From the IMG/VR virus record IMGVR_UViG_3300033146_003163, positions 1 to 60,180 of that record: a stretch of DNA of 60,180 bases. One strand, given 5' to 3'. How positions within the stretch are numbered: the first letter of the stretch is position 1; every line of letters starts with the position of its first letter. Made by a program: the position numbers and the translations under genes. The notes beneath the pieces were generated by a model. It had not been told where the DNA came from. It worked only from the letters and a program-made list of their open reading frames with translations, and ran no database searches. Of the stretch, positions 53,392-60,180 are shown piece by piece. The DNA comes from a virus.

Positions 53392-54045
53392 ATGAAAAAA
53401 CCATTAAAAGTAGCATTCTCTGGCCCGAGTGGGTTAGGGAAAAGTACTCTCTGTAAATACATACAGGATGCTATTAGCCTGGAGTGGTTATCTACAAGTG
53501 CCGGGGATATTTTTACTGGGGCTGATGTTGCCCTATTAAAAGATAAGTATGGGTATTCCCAGTCCGGCCATAGGGATGTCATTAACCTGAGTGCCGATAA
53601 CCCTGAGTTTGGGTGGACATTCCAAAGGTTAATCCTAAACCGTAGAGCGGATCAGATCTTTACTCACAATGACTTTGTAATCGACCGATCCCCTATGGAT
53701 AATGTCGCCTATATGTTATCCCAAATCTCACACCAGGCTTCTGAAGATGATATAAAAGGGTTTATACAAACGGCCCAGATAGCTTACCAGGAGTTGACAC
53801 ATGTCATTCAGATTCGCCATTCTCCAGATATCCCCTCTATAGAGGACAACGGTAGTAGAATCCCCAATACTTACTTCCAAAAGTATATATCTGACGTATT
53901 TATGGGGGTTTACGCTAGATACTTTGCTAACCAACCGGGCCCAAGGGTCATCACAATCGATTTCTGGGATTTAACGGAAAGAAAAAGGGTAGTAAGGGAC
54001 TTCCTAAAGAACCCCCAAATGGAGATGGATTATGCGGGTTCCTAA
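53392..54045 (+). CDS. P-loop nucleotide kinase-like ATPase
   Basis: Walker A 'GPSGLGKS' at residues 11-18, and 'FVIDRSPMDNVAYML', the DR-x-x-x-D segment typical of nucleotide kinases of the AAA_28/thymidylate-kinase group, near 100. Length of 217 aa fits. In a phage that replaces cytosine, such a kinase would raise modified dCMP to the diphosphate, the role played by T4 gp1. Substrate is unknown. It overlaps the next gene by 14 bp. Confidence 0.68.
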   Translation: MKKPLKVAFSGPSGLGKSTLCKYIQDAISLEWLSTSAGDIFTGADVALLKDKYGYSQSGHRDVINLSADNPEFGWTFQRLILNRRADQIFTHNDFVIDRSPMDNVAYMLSQISHQASEDDIKGFIQTAQIAYQELTHVIQIRHSPDIPSIEDNGSRIPNTYFQKYISDVFMGVYARYFANQPGPRVITIDFWDLTERKRVVRDFLKNPQMEMDYAGS

Positions 54046-54460
54046 GGGAGAGAAAATATCACTAAGGATAAACGGGGATCTAATTGTTCTCGATATTGCT
54101 AAAGAGTTTTCTTTAGAAGAGCGGGAGGTTAAGCCCCTTTCCAAGTACTTCGCTTACTTGGTTGGGTTAAAGGCTAGGCTATACCGTTTGCTAAAGGAAC
54201 GAGAGCTAGAGAAAGACAAATACTATTATACCCAGTTCCTTATAATTAAGGATGATGATACCTTAGATTACCCCAAGTCTAACGAGTGGGTAAAAGCTGA
54301 AATTATGGAGGACGAGAAGTACTTAGAATTACTTGAAATCTATAACCAGACTGAGATCAATTACAAAGTGATTGTAGATGTGGTAAAAGCATATGAAATA
54401 AAGATATCTATGGCAAGGGCCTTGATGTCTATGGAACGGACCGAAAAATATCTGAGTTAA
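54032..54460 (+). CDS. Putative recombination mediator (UvsY-like)
   Basis: A 142-residue helical, charged protein just upstream of SSB and RecA-like genes, where T4-like phages encode UvsY (137 aa), which loads UvsX on SSB-coated DNA. The C-terminal segment 'KAEIMEDEKYLELLEIYNQT' and 'YKVIVDVVKAYEIKISMARA' resembles the helical half of UvsY in style. Sequence alone does not prove it; size and gene order are the main support. Confidence 0.45.
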   Translation: MRVPKGEKISLRINGDLIVLDIAKEFSLEEREVKPLSKYFAYLVGLKARLYRLLKERELEKDKYYYTQFLIIKDDDTLDYPKSNEWVKAEIMEDEKYLELLEIYNQTEINYKVIVDVVKAYEIKISMARALMSMERTEKYLS

Positions 54461-54494
54461 TCTCTGAGTTATTAATAAAAATCAATTAAACGCT

Positions 54495-55232
54495 ATGGCA
54501 AAGAAAAGTTTAAAAGAACGGCTAAAGAAACGCCGTCAGGAAATTAAGGAAAGGTCCTCAGGTTCTGGGAACATTTTCTTTATTAAGGCTGGTAAAACCC
54601 GGTTTAGGATTCTCCCCGTTGAAGACGAGGATGAGGATTTTTCCTTTGAAGCAACCCATTTTTATTTGGGTGGGACGATTAAAGGAGTCTTTTCAAGGGC
54701 TTCCTTGGGTGAAGATTGCCCGATTAAGGAGTTCTATGAAGAGTTAAAAGAATCGAGTGATCCCGGTGACAAAGAGAAAGCTAAAAAGTTTCCTCCTCGT
54801 AAGAAGTATTTAGTTCCCGCAATCGTTTATAAGGATGAGCGTGGTAGAGAGGTAGACACTGATCGTGGGGTATGTCTTGTTATGCTTCCATCCAGGACTT
54901 ACGGAGAAGTTATTGACAGTTATCTGGATCCCGACTTGGGAGATTTTACTGACCCTGAAGAAGGATATGACTTCAAAGTTACTCGAACAGGTACCGGTAA
55001 AATGGATACTGAGTATACCATTCAACCTATGAGGCCTACGCCTTTACCGAAAGAGTTTAGCAAACCCGTTAACCTTCACAAGATGATTGAAGCTGCCTTG
55101 CCCTCTCGTGAAAAAGTAGAGGAATACTTGGAACAGTGGAAAGAAATTATTGATGATGGGGAGGATGAGCCAAAAGAAAAGCCTCGTAAGAAAAAAGGTA
55201 AGAAAGCGAGGAAACACAGGGGAGACGCTTAG
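54495..55232 (+). CDS. gp32-like single-stranded DNA-binding protein
   Basis: A basic N-terminus ('KKSLKERLKKRRQEIKER') is followed by an OB-fold core ('AGKTRFRILPVEDEDEDFSF', 'CPIKEFYEELKESS', 'PRKKYLVPAIVYKDERG', 'GVCLVMLPSRTYGEVIDSYL') resembling gp32-type SSBs. The region 'EIIDDGEDEPKEKPRKKKGK' is acidic then strongly basic; known SSBs usually end acidic, so the basic end is unusual. The CxxC/His zinc site of T4 gp32 is not evident. It coats ssDNA for replication and recombination with the RecA-like protein encoded next. Confidence 0.75.
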   Translation: MAKKSLKERLKKRRQEIKERSSGSGNIFFIKAGKTRFRILPVEDEDEDFSFEATHFYLGGTIKGVFSRASLGEDCPIKEFYEELKESSDPGDKEKAKKFPPRKKYLVPAIVYKDERGREVDTDRGVCLVMLPSRTYGEVIDSYLDPDLGDFTDPEEGYDFKVTRTGTGKMDTEYTIQPMRPTPLPKEFSKPVNLHKMIEAALPSREKVEEYLEQWKEIIDDGEDEPKEKPRKKKGKKARKHRGDA

Positions 55233-55264
55233 GCTATGGCTACAGCTTTTTCTGCTTGGGATGA

Positions 55265-55282
55265 GGGCAACACTAGTTGCCC
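55265..55282 (+). promoter_or_regulatory. Hairpin between SSB and RecA-like genes
   Basis: GGGCAAC (55265-55271) and GTTGCCC (55276-55282) form a perfect seven-pair stem with loop ACTA, followed by TTGTCTTG rather than a clean T run. It lies in the 108-bp space before the preferred RecA start and could be a partial terminator or an RNA processing or stability element, letting SSB exceed the RecA-like protein. Confidence 0.5.
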
Positions 55283-55340
55283 TTGTCTTGAGCCTTATCA
55301 CACGGAGTTTGCAAATGGATCAATCATAACAACAGAAACT

Positions 55341-56486
55341 ATGGCAAAAAAGAGACAAGTAAAACGGTTAAGTCCCAGTGATTTATCCGAGAAATATTTT
55401 GGGGCTGGTATCGTTGCTGATATAGCTATCCCAGATGAAGAAAAATTATACATTCCTACGAAGTCCCCCGTCCTTAACTACCAGTTGGGAGGGGGATTTA
55501 TGTATGGTAGAATAGCAGAGATTGCTGGCTACGAGTCATCAGGTAAAACTCTGATGGCTATCTCTGCAGCAGCTGCAGCCCAGGAGTTAGGTGGGGTAGC
55601 AATTATCGTGGATGCTGAAATGGCTTTCTCTGAGATCTGGGCTGAGAAGAATGGCTTGGACTTAGATAAAACTTTTATCTATCCAGAGAATACTTTGGAA
55701 AACATCTCGGACTTTGTGGTGGAGTCAGCCCTTGCATACAGGGCAGAGCTAACCAACAATGAGCCCATCCTATTAATCGTAGACTCTATTGCAGCTCTCG
55801 ATACTCTGGAGGCTATGATGACCTCCGAGCTTGATTCTAAAGCTGAGATGGGGATACGAGCTAAGGCCTTATATAAAATGCTGAGATTACGTAATAGGCT
55901 ATGGCACAGACTTGGTATCACAGTAATCTTTATCAACCAGCTAAGGGATACGATATCCACTGGCTTTGGCTCTCAGTTTAAGGATAGTAGAGCAACCCCT
56001 GGTGGAAGAGCAATGCCTTTTTATGCTACCCAACGAGTATACTTGGAGGTTAAGAAAACTTTGACTATCGGGGGTAAAAAGAATAAGAGAAAAGTTGGAG
56101 TAGAGGTTGCTGTTGAGATGAAGAAAAACAAGATCGCTATCCCCAAAGCCACTCGTAGAGTTAAGGTTATATTCCACCCAGACGGTGGGGATATTGGTTG
56201 GGATAAGTATGATGGTTTAATTGATATCCTTATCTATGAAGATGTCATAGTAAAAGAGGGAGGCCAATATAGATTCGATGATGAAGAACTCGGGTCTACT
56301 AAAGAGGATGCCTTAGAAGCTTTGATCGATGACCCAGAATTACTGGGAGATGCTTGCATAGAAGCTGGGATTATGACTGTAGAGGAAATGCAGAAAAGGC
56401 TAGACGATACTACGGACAACCTTTATGAGGTTACAGAGGACTTATTCCCTAAAAAAGGTAAAGGGGAGGATGATGACGATGAGTAA
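55341..56486 (+). CDS. RecA/UvsX-like recombinase
   Basis: I choose the ATG at 55341 ('MAKKRQVKRLSPSDLSEKYF'); the in-frame ATG at 55236 would add 35 residues unlike any RecA and translate through a hairpin. The RecA core is clear: 'SPVLNYQLGGGFMYGRIAEI', Walker A 'GYESSGKT', 'AIIVDAEMAFSEIWAEKNGL', Walker B 'PILLIVDSIAAL', L1/L2 region 'GITVIFINQLRDTISTGFGS' and '…TPGGRAMPFYATQRVYLEV'. The tail is acidic (EDDDDE), as is usual for RecA/UvsX proteins. It catalyses strand exchange in recombination-dependent replication. Its last bases overlap the next gene. Confidence 0.92.
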   Translation: MAKKRQVKRLSPSDLSEKYFGAGIVADIAIPDEEKLYIPTKSPVLNYQLGGGFMYGRIAEIAGYESSGKTLMAISAAAAAQELGGVAIIVDAEMAFSEIWAEKNGLDLDKTFIYPENTLENISDFVVESALAYRAELTNNEPILLIVDSIAALDTLEAMMTSELDSKAEMGIRAKALYKMLRLRNRLWHRLGITVIFINQLRDTISTGFGSQFKDSRATPGGRAMPFYATQRVYLEVKKTLTIGGKKNKRKVGVEVAVEMKKNKIAIPKATRRVKVIFHPDGGDIGWDKYDGLIDILIYEDVIVKEGGQYRFDDEELGSTKEDALEALIDDPELLGDACIEAGIMTVEEMQKRLDDTTDNLYEVTEDLFPKKGKGEDDDDE

Positions 56487-57372
56487 AGCAGAGAACGTAT
56501 TAATCATAGATGCCTTTAACCTGGCACATAGAGCCCAGCATAAGTTTAACCTGTCCACAGCCACGGGTACCCGGTCGGGAGTAGCTTATGGGTTTATTTA
56601 TATCCTAAGTTCTATGGTGAAAAGATTTAGCCCTAACCGAGTAATCACCGTGTTTGATGGAGGTAGGGCCCAGTTTAGGAAAGATTTATTACCTGACTAT
56701 AAAGCTAGGGAAAATACATTGGGGGATGAGAGAGAACATTTTATGTCCCAGATTAAAGACCTAGAGGAATACCTACCCTATCTGAATACCCACGTATACT
56801 ATGCTGATGGGGTAGAAGCAGATGATGCAATAGCTGCTATGGTTTTATCCTCTAGAGGAATAAACATAACTCTAGTCTCTAGCGATAAGGATTTTATCCC
56901 CTTACTAGGCCCCCGTTTTAAAATATTTAACCCCTTTAAGAATAAGCTCATATCCACTATCAACGTAAAGAAAGAGTATGGGTTTGATGAATCAGAATTC
57001 TTAGATTTCCTTATCTTGGATGGGGATAAGTCAGACCATATCCCCGGTGTATTTGGGCTGGGGCCTAAGAGAATCCGGGCATTCCTAGATACCTACGGGT
57101 CCATAGAAAATTTTCTGGATTCCAACGCGACGGGGCCGTTCGAAGATTACAGGGATGCGATAGAGGAAGTCTACATACGTAACAAACGGTTGATTGACCT
57201 ACGGTATTCTTCCCGAAAACTTTTTGGGGTTAAGAGGGGTAAGATTATAGTCTTCCAAGTAAGCACTGGTACGTTTGACCTAGATAAGCTGAAGCCTTTT
57301 CTCCATAAATACCAGTTAAACAAATTTAGGAGAGACGGTTTCCTTGATACCTTTAAAAACATAAGCCGATGA
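56479..57372 (+). CDS. 5'-3' exonuclease / RNase H (FEN family)
   Basis: I choose the ATG at 56479 ('MSKAENVLIIDAFNLAHRAQ'), overlapping the recombinase stop; an upstream ATG at 56425 would add 18 residues that lack the family pattern. FEN/PIN motifs are present: 'LIIDAFNLAHRA', 'ITVFDGGRAQFRKDLLPDYK', 'VEADDAIAAMV', 'TLVSSDKDFIPLL' and the helix-hairpin-helix 'GDKSDHIPGVFGLGPKRIRA'. It removes RNA primers and flaps, complementing a polymerase without this domain. Length of 297 is close to T4 RNase H (305). Confidence 0.9.
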   Translation: MSKAENVLIIDAFNLAHRAQHKFNLSTATGTRSGVAYGFIYILSSMVKRFSPNRVITVFDGGRAQFRKDLLPDYKARENTLGDEREHFMSQIKDLEEYLPYLNTHVYYADGVEADDAIAAMVLSSRGINITLVSSDKDFIPLLGPRFKIFNPFKNKLISTINVKKEYGFDESEFLDFLILDGDKSDHIPGVFGLGPKRIRAFLDTYGSIENFLDSNATGPFEDYRDAIEEVYIRNKRLIDLRYSSRKLFGVKRGKIIVFQVSTGTFDLDKLKPFLHKYQLNKFRRDGFLDTFKNISR

Positions 57373-58316
57373 GGGGAATTATATTTTCAGATTTACACTT
57401 GCATACTTGGCCGCAGTTTAATGTAGATAACGTAAGGCTGCGGTTCCAATTAAGCGTACTCGAGAAAATGATGAAGTTAGGGTTTAAGAATGATGTCCCA
57501 GTATTTTTCGGTGGAGACTTTTTCCACCAGCCCGTTTCATTAGACAACGACCTTCTTTCTGTTGTCCTCCCCGAGTTACGTAGGATTTTAAACCAGTACC
57601 CAGCTAACCTTTATGCTATAACTGGAAACCATGATGTCTCTAAGATTAATAGTATAAAAAGAAGATCTCCTTCCTATATTAATACTCTGGCCAATACCTT
57701 TAAAAACTTTAAGGTAATAGACTTCGACCGGGTAGAGACTCTGGACTACGTTGTACATGGAGTCCCCTATATACATTTTAATGAGGGGTTAATGGATTAC
57801 ATAAATAGCATCGAATTATCCGATAAGTTTAATATCCTTTTATTACACACTGACTTTAGAGCCCAGCGAGATACCAATGGCATAGTAATAGGGAAAGGAG
57901 AGGGTATTAGTGAGAAAGATTTATCTAGATTTGATTTAGTAGTATCCGGGCATGTCCACAAGGCTGCACATTTAAGGAAAAACATCTATTCGATTGGAGC
58001 CCCTATGCAACAGAGGGTTTCGGATATGGGAGGTTCTTTTGGATACTGGATTATTACAAACGATCTGGGTTTAAAGTTTCGTAAATTAAAAGGACCAGAG
58101 TTTCGGTATTATACTAATGAAGAGGATATTACCGATGACTATAACTATTGGGTAAAAGAAAACATCTCTAGAGAAGAGAGTAGCCAAGAGGTAGAAGATT
58201 TCTTAGATTTATCCGATCGCAAACGTATTATAAGGAATTACTTGAAAGCCCAGGGGGTAGTAAGTAAAAGTAAAAGAAGTCTATTAATAAACCTAGTATC
58301 TGAGATCGATGAGTAA
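57369..58316 (+). CDS. SbcD/Mre11-like nuclease (gp47)
   Basis: The calcineurin-type phosphoesterase motifs are complete: 'SDLHLH' (7-12), 'GGDFFHQ' (48-54), 'TGNHD' (85-89), 'LLLHTDFR' and 'VVSGHVHKAA'. The enzyme forms a nuclease complex with the gene that follows and processes DNA ends for recombination. The stop overlaps the next ATG by 8 bp, as in gp47-gp46 pairs. There is no sign of damage in this subunit, unlike its partner. Confidence 0.9.
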   Translation: MRGIIFSDLHLHTWPQFNVDNVRLRFQLSVLEKMMKLGFKNDVPVFFGGDFFHQPVSLDNDLLSVVLPELRRILNQYPANLYAITGNHDVSKINSIKRRSPSYINTLANTFKNFKVIDFDRVETLDYVVHGVPYIHFNEGLMDYINSIELSDKFNILLLHTDFRAQRDTNGIVIGKGEGISEKDLSRFDLVVSGHVHKAAHLRKNIYSIGAPMQQRVSDMGGSFGYWIITNDLGLKFRKLKGPEFRYYTNEEDITDDYNYWVKENISREESSQEVEDFLDLSDRKRIIRNYLKAQGVVSKSKRSLLINLVSEIDE

Positions 58317-59904
58317 CACGGGAATAACTTTTAATACCCTTAAAATAGTAGGGTTTGGGAATATTATTGATTACACTGTATATAAGTTAAACGATCCAGG
58401 TCTAACAGTTATACGGGGTAGGAATGGAGCGGGTAAATCCACTATCTTTTCTGCTTTATCCTGGGTTTTATATGGTAAGCCCCTAAAGAGTGGGTCTACC
58501 ATAGAGACTTGGGAACACAAAAGACCTTCGGGTTGGGCAGGTACTATGGTTTCAGTAACTATGTATAGGGGTGAGACCAAGGTAAAACTGATTCGCTGTA
58601 AGGATTATAAAAGAAAGATTGGTACAGTTAAAGGAGGTAACAGGTTAATCGTAGAGGAGGCTGGAGTACCCTTAGACATCAAGGATAAAAGGGATATACA
58701 GAAATACATAGAAGCCTTGTTAGGCATGTCTCATAACCTTTTTACAACCTCTGTGATTTTTGCCCAAAAAGGTACCCGTTTTATAGAGTTACCTGGTCCT
58801 GATAAGAAGGCTATCTTAGAGGAGAGCTTTAAAATTGACTGGATTACCAAGGCCCAAGACCTAGCTAAGAGTAAGAGAAAGGCTTTAGATAAGCCCCTAG
58901 CCTTAGCCAATAAGGAAATGGAAGGATTAAATAAAGAGCTTGGGTCTTTGAAGGAAGTCTTGGATAGTGTAGAGGAATCTCGTAAGGATTTTGAAAAGCA
59001 AAAGGAAGAACGGATAAAAAAGATAAAGAAAGATCTGAAGGATAAAAAAGCTATAAAGGGGTACGAAGGACTAGATACCTTAGTTAAAGAGGAGGAGGAT
59101 TTAAAGAATAAACGGGACAACGCTAAGAATGCTCTCGATAAATTCAATAAGGAGAATAAGACTCTTGTAAATGACCTCGTAACCTACAACATAGAAGAGA
59201 CCCAACTCATAGCTTCTAAGACGAAGTTAGAGAAAGAGATTCTAGTACATAAGCAGGCTAAGGTTAAAACTTGTCCTACTTGTGGAGCTAGATTAAAGGG
59301 GAGTAAAGCTAAAGACTACCTCTCTGAGTTAGAGGAAAAACTGATTAAGGAAAGAGAAAAGCTCAAGAATGTTCAGGCTACCCTTAGGGATTTGGACCTT
59401 TTAGATATCCGTAAAGCCAAGCTAGTTAAAGAGTTTGACAAGAGCCAAGAGCTTTGGGAGGAAAAGAGTGGGGTCTTGGCTAAAGCTCGAGAAGAGAATG
59501 TAGCTTTCGAACAAGCCAAAGGAAGTATAAAGGAATTGGAAAAGGATTTAATAAGAGAAAAGGCCAAGGAGTTCAAAGACCCCAGTAAAAACGTTAAGGT
59601 TAGAGTATTCGAAATTGAAAAACAGAAGAAAGGGGTTTTAAAGACTATTAAGAGACACTCTAGGGCTATCTCACTATTAACCTGGTCTATAACAGGCCCT
59701 CTTTCAAACAATGGGATAAAGGCCTTTCTGTTCTCCAAACTCTTACAAAAACTAAACCTTAAGCTTAATCACTATTCTAAGTTTACTGGAGTAGGGATTG
59801 AGTTATTTATAGACATGGAGTCTTCTCGTAAAAACGTAGAAGCGATAGTCTATAAGGATGAAGCCCCTGTGGATTATCATGACTTATCCGGTTTGATGAG
59901 TTAG
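58309..59904 (+). pseudogene. SbcC/Rad50-like ATPase (gp46), interrupted at the signature motif
   Basis: The N-terminal ATPase half is intact ('TVIRGRNGAGKSTIFSALSW', Walker A at 37-44; Q-loop region 'TTSVIFAQKGTRFIELPGPD'). Next come a coiled coil, a zinc hook 'CPTCG' (C322, C325) and a return coil. The reading frame then reaches 'VDYHDLSG', the start of the ABC signature LSGG, and stops three codons later. The missing ATPase lobe (Walker B and H-loop) appears in another frame immediately downstream. About 25-35 residues expected between signature and Walker B are absent. Either the gene carries a frame-breaking deletion or the assembly lost roughly 80-100 bases. Confidence 0.8.
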
Positions 59905-60047
59905 ATATCTTTTTAGATCCAGAAAACTCTGCAACCCTTATGAGCTTGGTAGCGGATATTGCTGAAACCAAGAATACTTATTTAATAACCCATAACCCTA
60001 CTTTGGATGTACGTGGGGCTACCTATAAAACCGTAGAAGATGAGTAG
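59886..60047 (+). pseudogene. Detached C-terminal ATPase lobe of gp46-like protein
   Basis: In the frame two bases on from the preceding gene, the sequence reads 'RFDELDIFLDPENSATLMSL' and continues to 'TYLITHNPTLDVRGATYKTV', ending at TAG 60045-60047. This is Walker B with catalytic Glu, D-loop and H-loop (His in 'ITHN') of the same ABC ATPase. The frame has a stop just upstream (59880) and no start codon, so as written it is not expressed alone. Confidence 0.75.
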
Positions 60048-60180
60048 AATTAATTCTAGTAAAAAAGGTGGAAAAAATGAAAGAGATATAGCTAAGTTGT
60101 TTACTGCTTGGACGGGGGTGGAATTCGTAAGAGTCCCCCGGTCCGGCGGTTTACAGTGGAAATCTGGCTTATCTGTAACT
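60040..60180 (+). CDS. PDDEXK-like phage nuclease, N-terminal part (cut by window end)
   Basis: Starts at ATG 60040 inside the last codons of the detached ATPase lobe and runs off the window after 47 residues. The visible part, 'SSKKGGKNERDIAKLFTAWT' then 'GVEFVRVPRSGGLQWKSGLS', matches the beginning of a phage PDDEXK-type endonuclease/resolvase group ('KG…ER-hA-hh-W-G…F.R.PrSGG'), in which Glu and a later Asp/Glu-x-Lys bind metal. The catalytic D/ExK segment would lie beyond the edge. It may act as a Holliday-junction resolvase. Confidence 0.6.
   Translation, partial: MSRINSSKKGGKNERDIAKLFTAWTGVEFVRVPRSGGLQWKSGLSVT

Noticed and set aside
55236-55340. Extended start of the RecA-like recombinase
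   Set aside because: The extra 35 residues are unlike RecA N-termini and span a perfect hairpin.

Overview
The window is about 60 kb of a contractile-tailed (myovirus-type) Caudoviricetes genome, very probably from a phage of a Bacteroidota host. The virion genes show this directly: large terminase, portal, protease-scaffold, HK97-fold capsid, tail sheath, tail tube, frameshifted tail chaperone, tape measure, LysM protein, hub, spike, gp25, gpJ and gpI. The host assignment rests on a lipoprotein with a Bacteroidota-looking signal (…TQSC-KKD), a promoter matching the Bacteroidota -33/-7 pattern (TTG … TATATTTG) at 42687-42719, and AT-rich leaders that mostly lack a Shine-Dalgarno sequence. No integrase, tRNA, CRISPR array or endolysin is recognisable. 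No small terminase was recognised either.

Layout. (1) 1-2804: a repeat-rich, C-rich left end without a convincing gene, then a leftward block of small genes headed by a two-helix, holin-like membrane protein and including a ribbon-helix-helix-like protein. (2) 3276-16360: C5 cytosine methyltransferase, terminase, portal, protease/scaffold, head decoration, capsid, neck genes, sheath, tube and tail assembly chaperone with a -1 frameshift. (3) 16376-26160: tape measure and baseplate. (4) 26165-42615: host-contact proteins. These are an 8.9-kb gene for a collagen-like fibre with 13 repeats of a 'WLGE' module, a chimeric BspA-like/discoidin adhesin, a phage-encoded lipoprotein, LamG-like and other small structural proteins, and a lipobox-plus-C-terminal-helix protein. 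A strong intrinsic terminator at 42642 closes this block. (5) 42743-60180: replication, nucleotide and recombination genes. They include a sigma-like protein, DnaB-type helicase, primase, UvsW-like helicase, an all-alpha NTP pyrophosphatase, two thymidylate-synthase-superfamily proteins, a deaminase-like pseudoenzyme, family A DNA polymerase, nucleotide kinase, UvsY-like, gp32-like SSB, RecA/UvsX, FEN/RNase H, SbcD (gp47), a broken SbcC (gp46), and a PDDEXK-like nuclease cut by the window edge.

The most unusual content is regulatory. Two families of intergenic elements sit directly in front of gene blocks, always in the direction of transcription. Class P1 (four copies, three nearly identical over about 58 bp) has two CTTAAG boxes 33 bp apart around a TATATTGCA core, and in the three near-identical copies a long inverted repeat. 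Class P2 (six copies) has CTTAAG followed 21-29 bp later by a TGCTTTTATAATAAA-like box, with a CCCAnTG segment in five of the six. In most copies the CTTAAG abuts or contains the stop codon of the preceding gene. Both classes also occur inverted in front of the leftward genes. I read them as a dedicated phage promoter/operator code.

The second notable system is nucleotide metabolism. The second thymidylate-synthase homologue carries Asp at the position where the enzyme that uses dUMP has Asn. That is the substitution that makes T4 gp42 act on dCMP. With a gp56-like pyrophosphatase and a nucleotide kinase nearby, this predicts modified cytosine (for example 5-hydroxymethylcytosine) in the phage DNA.
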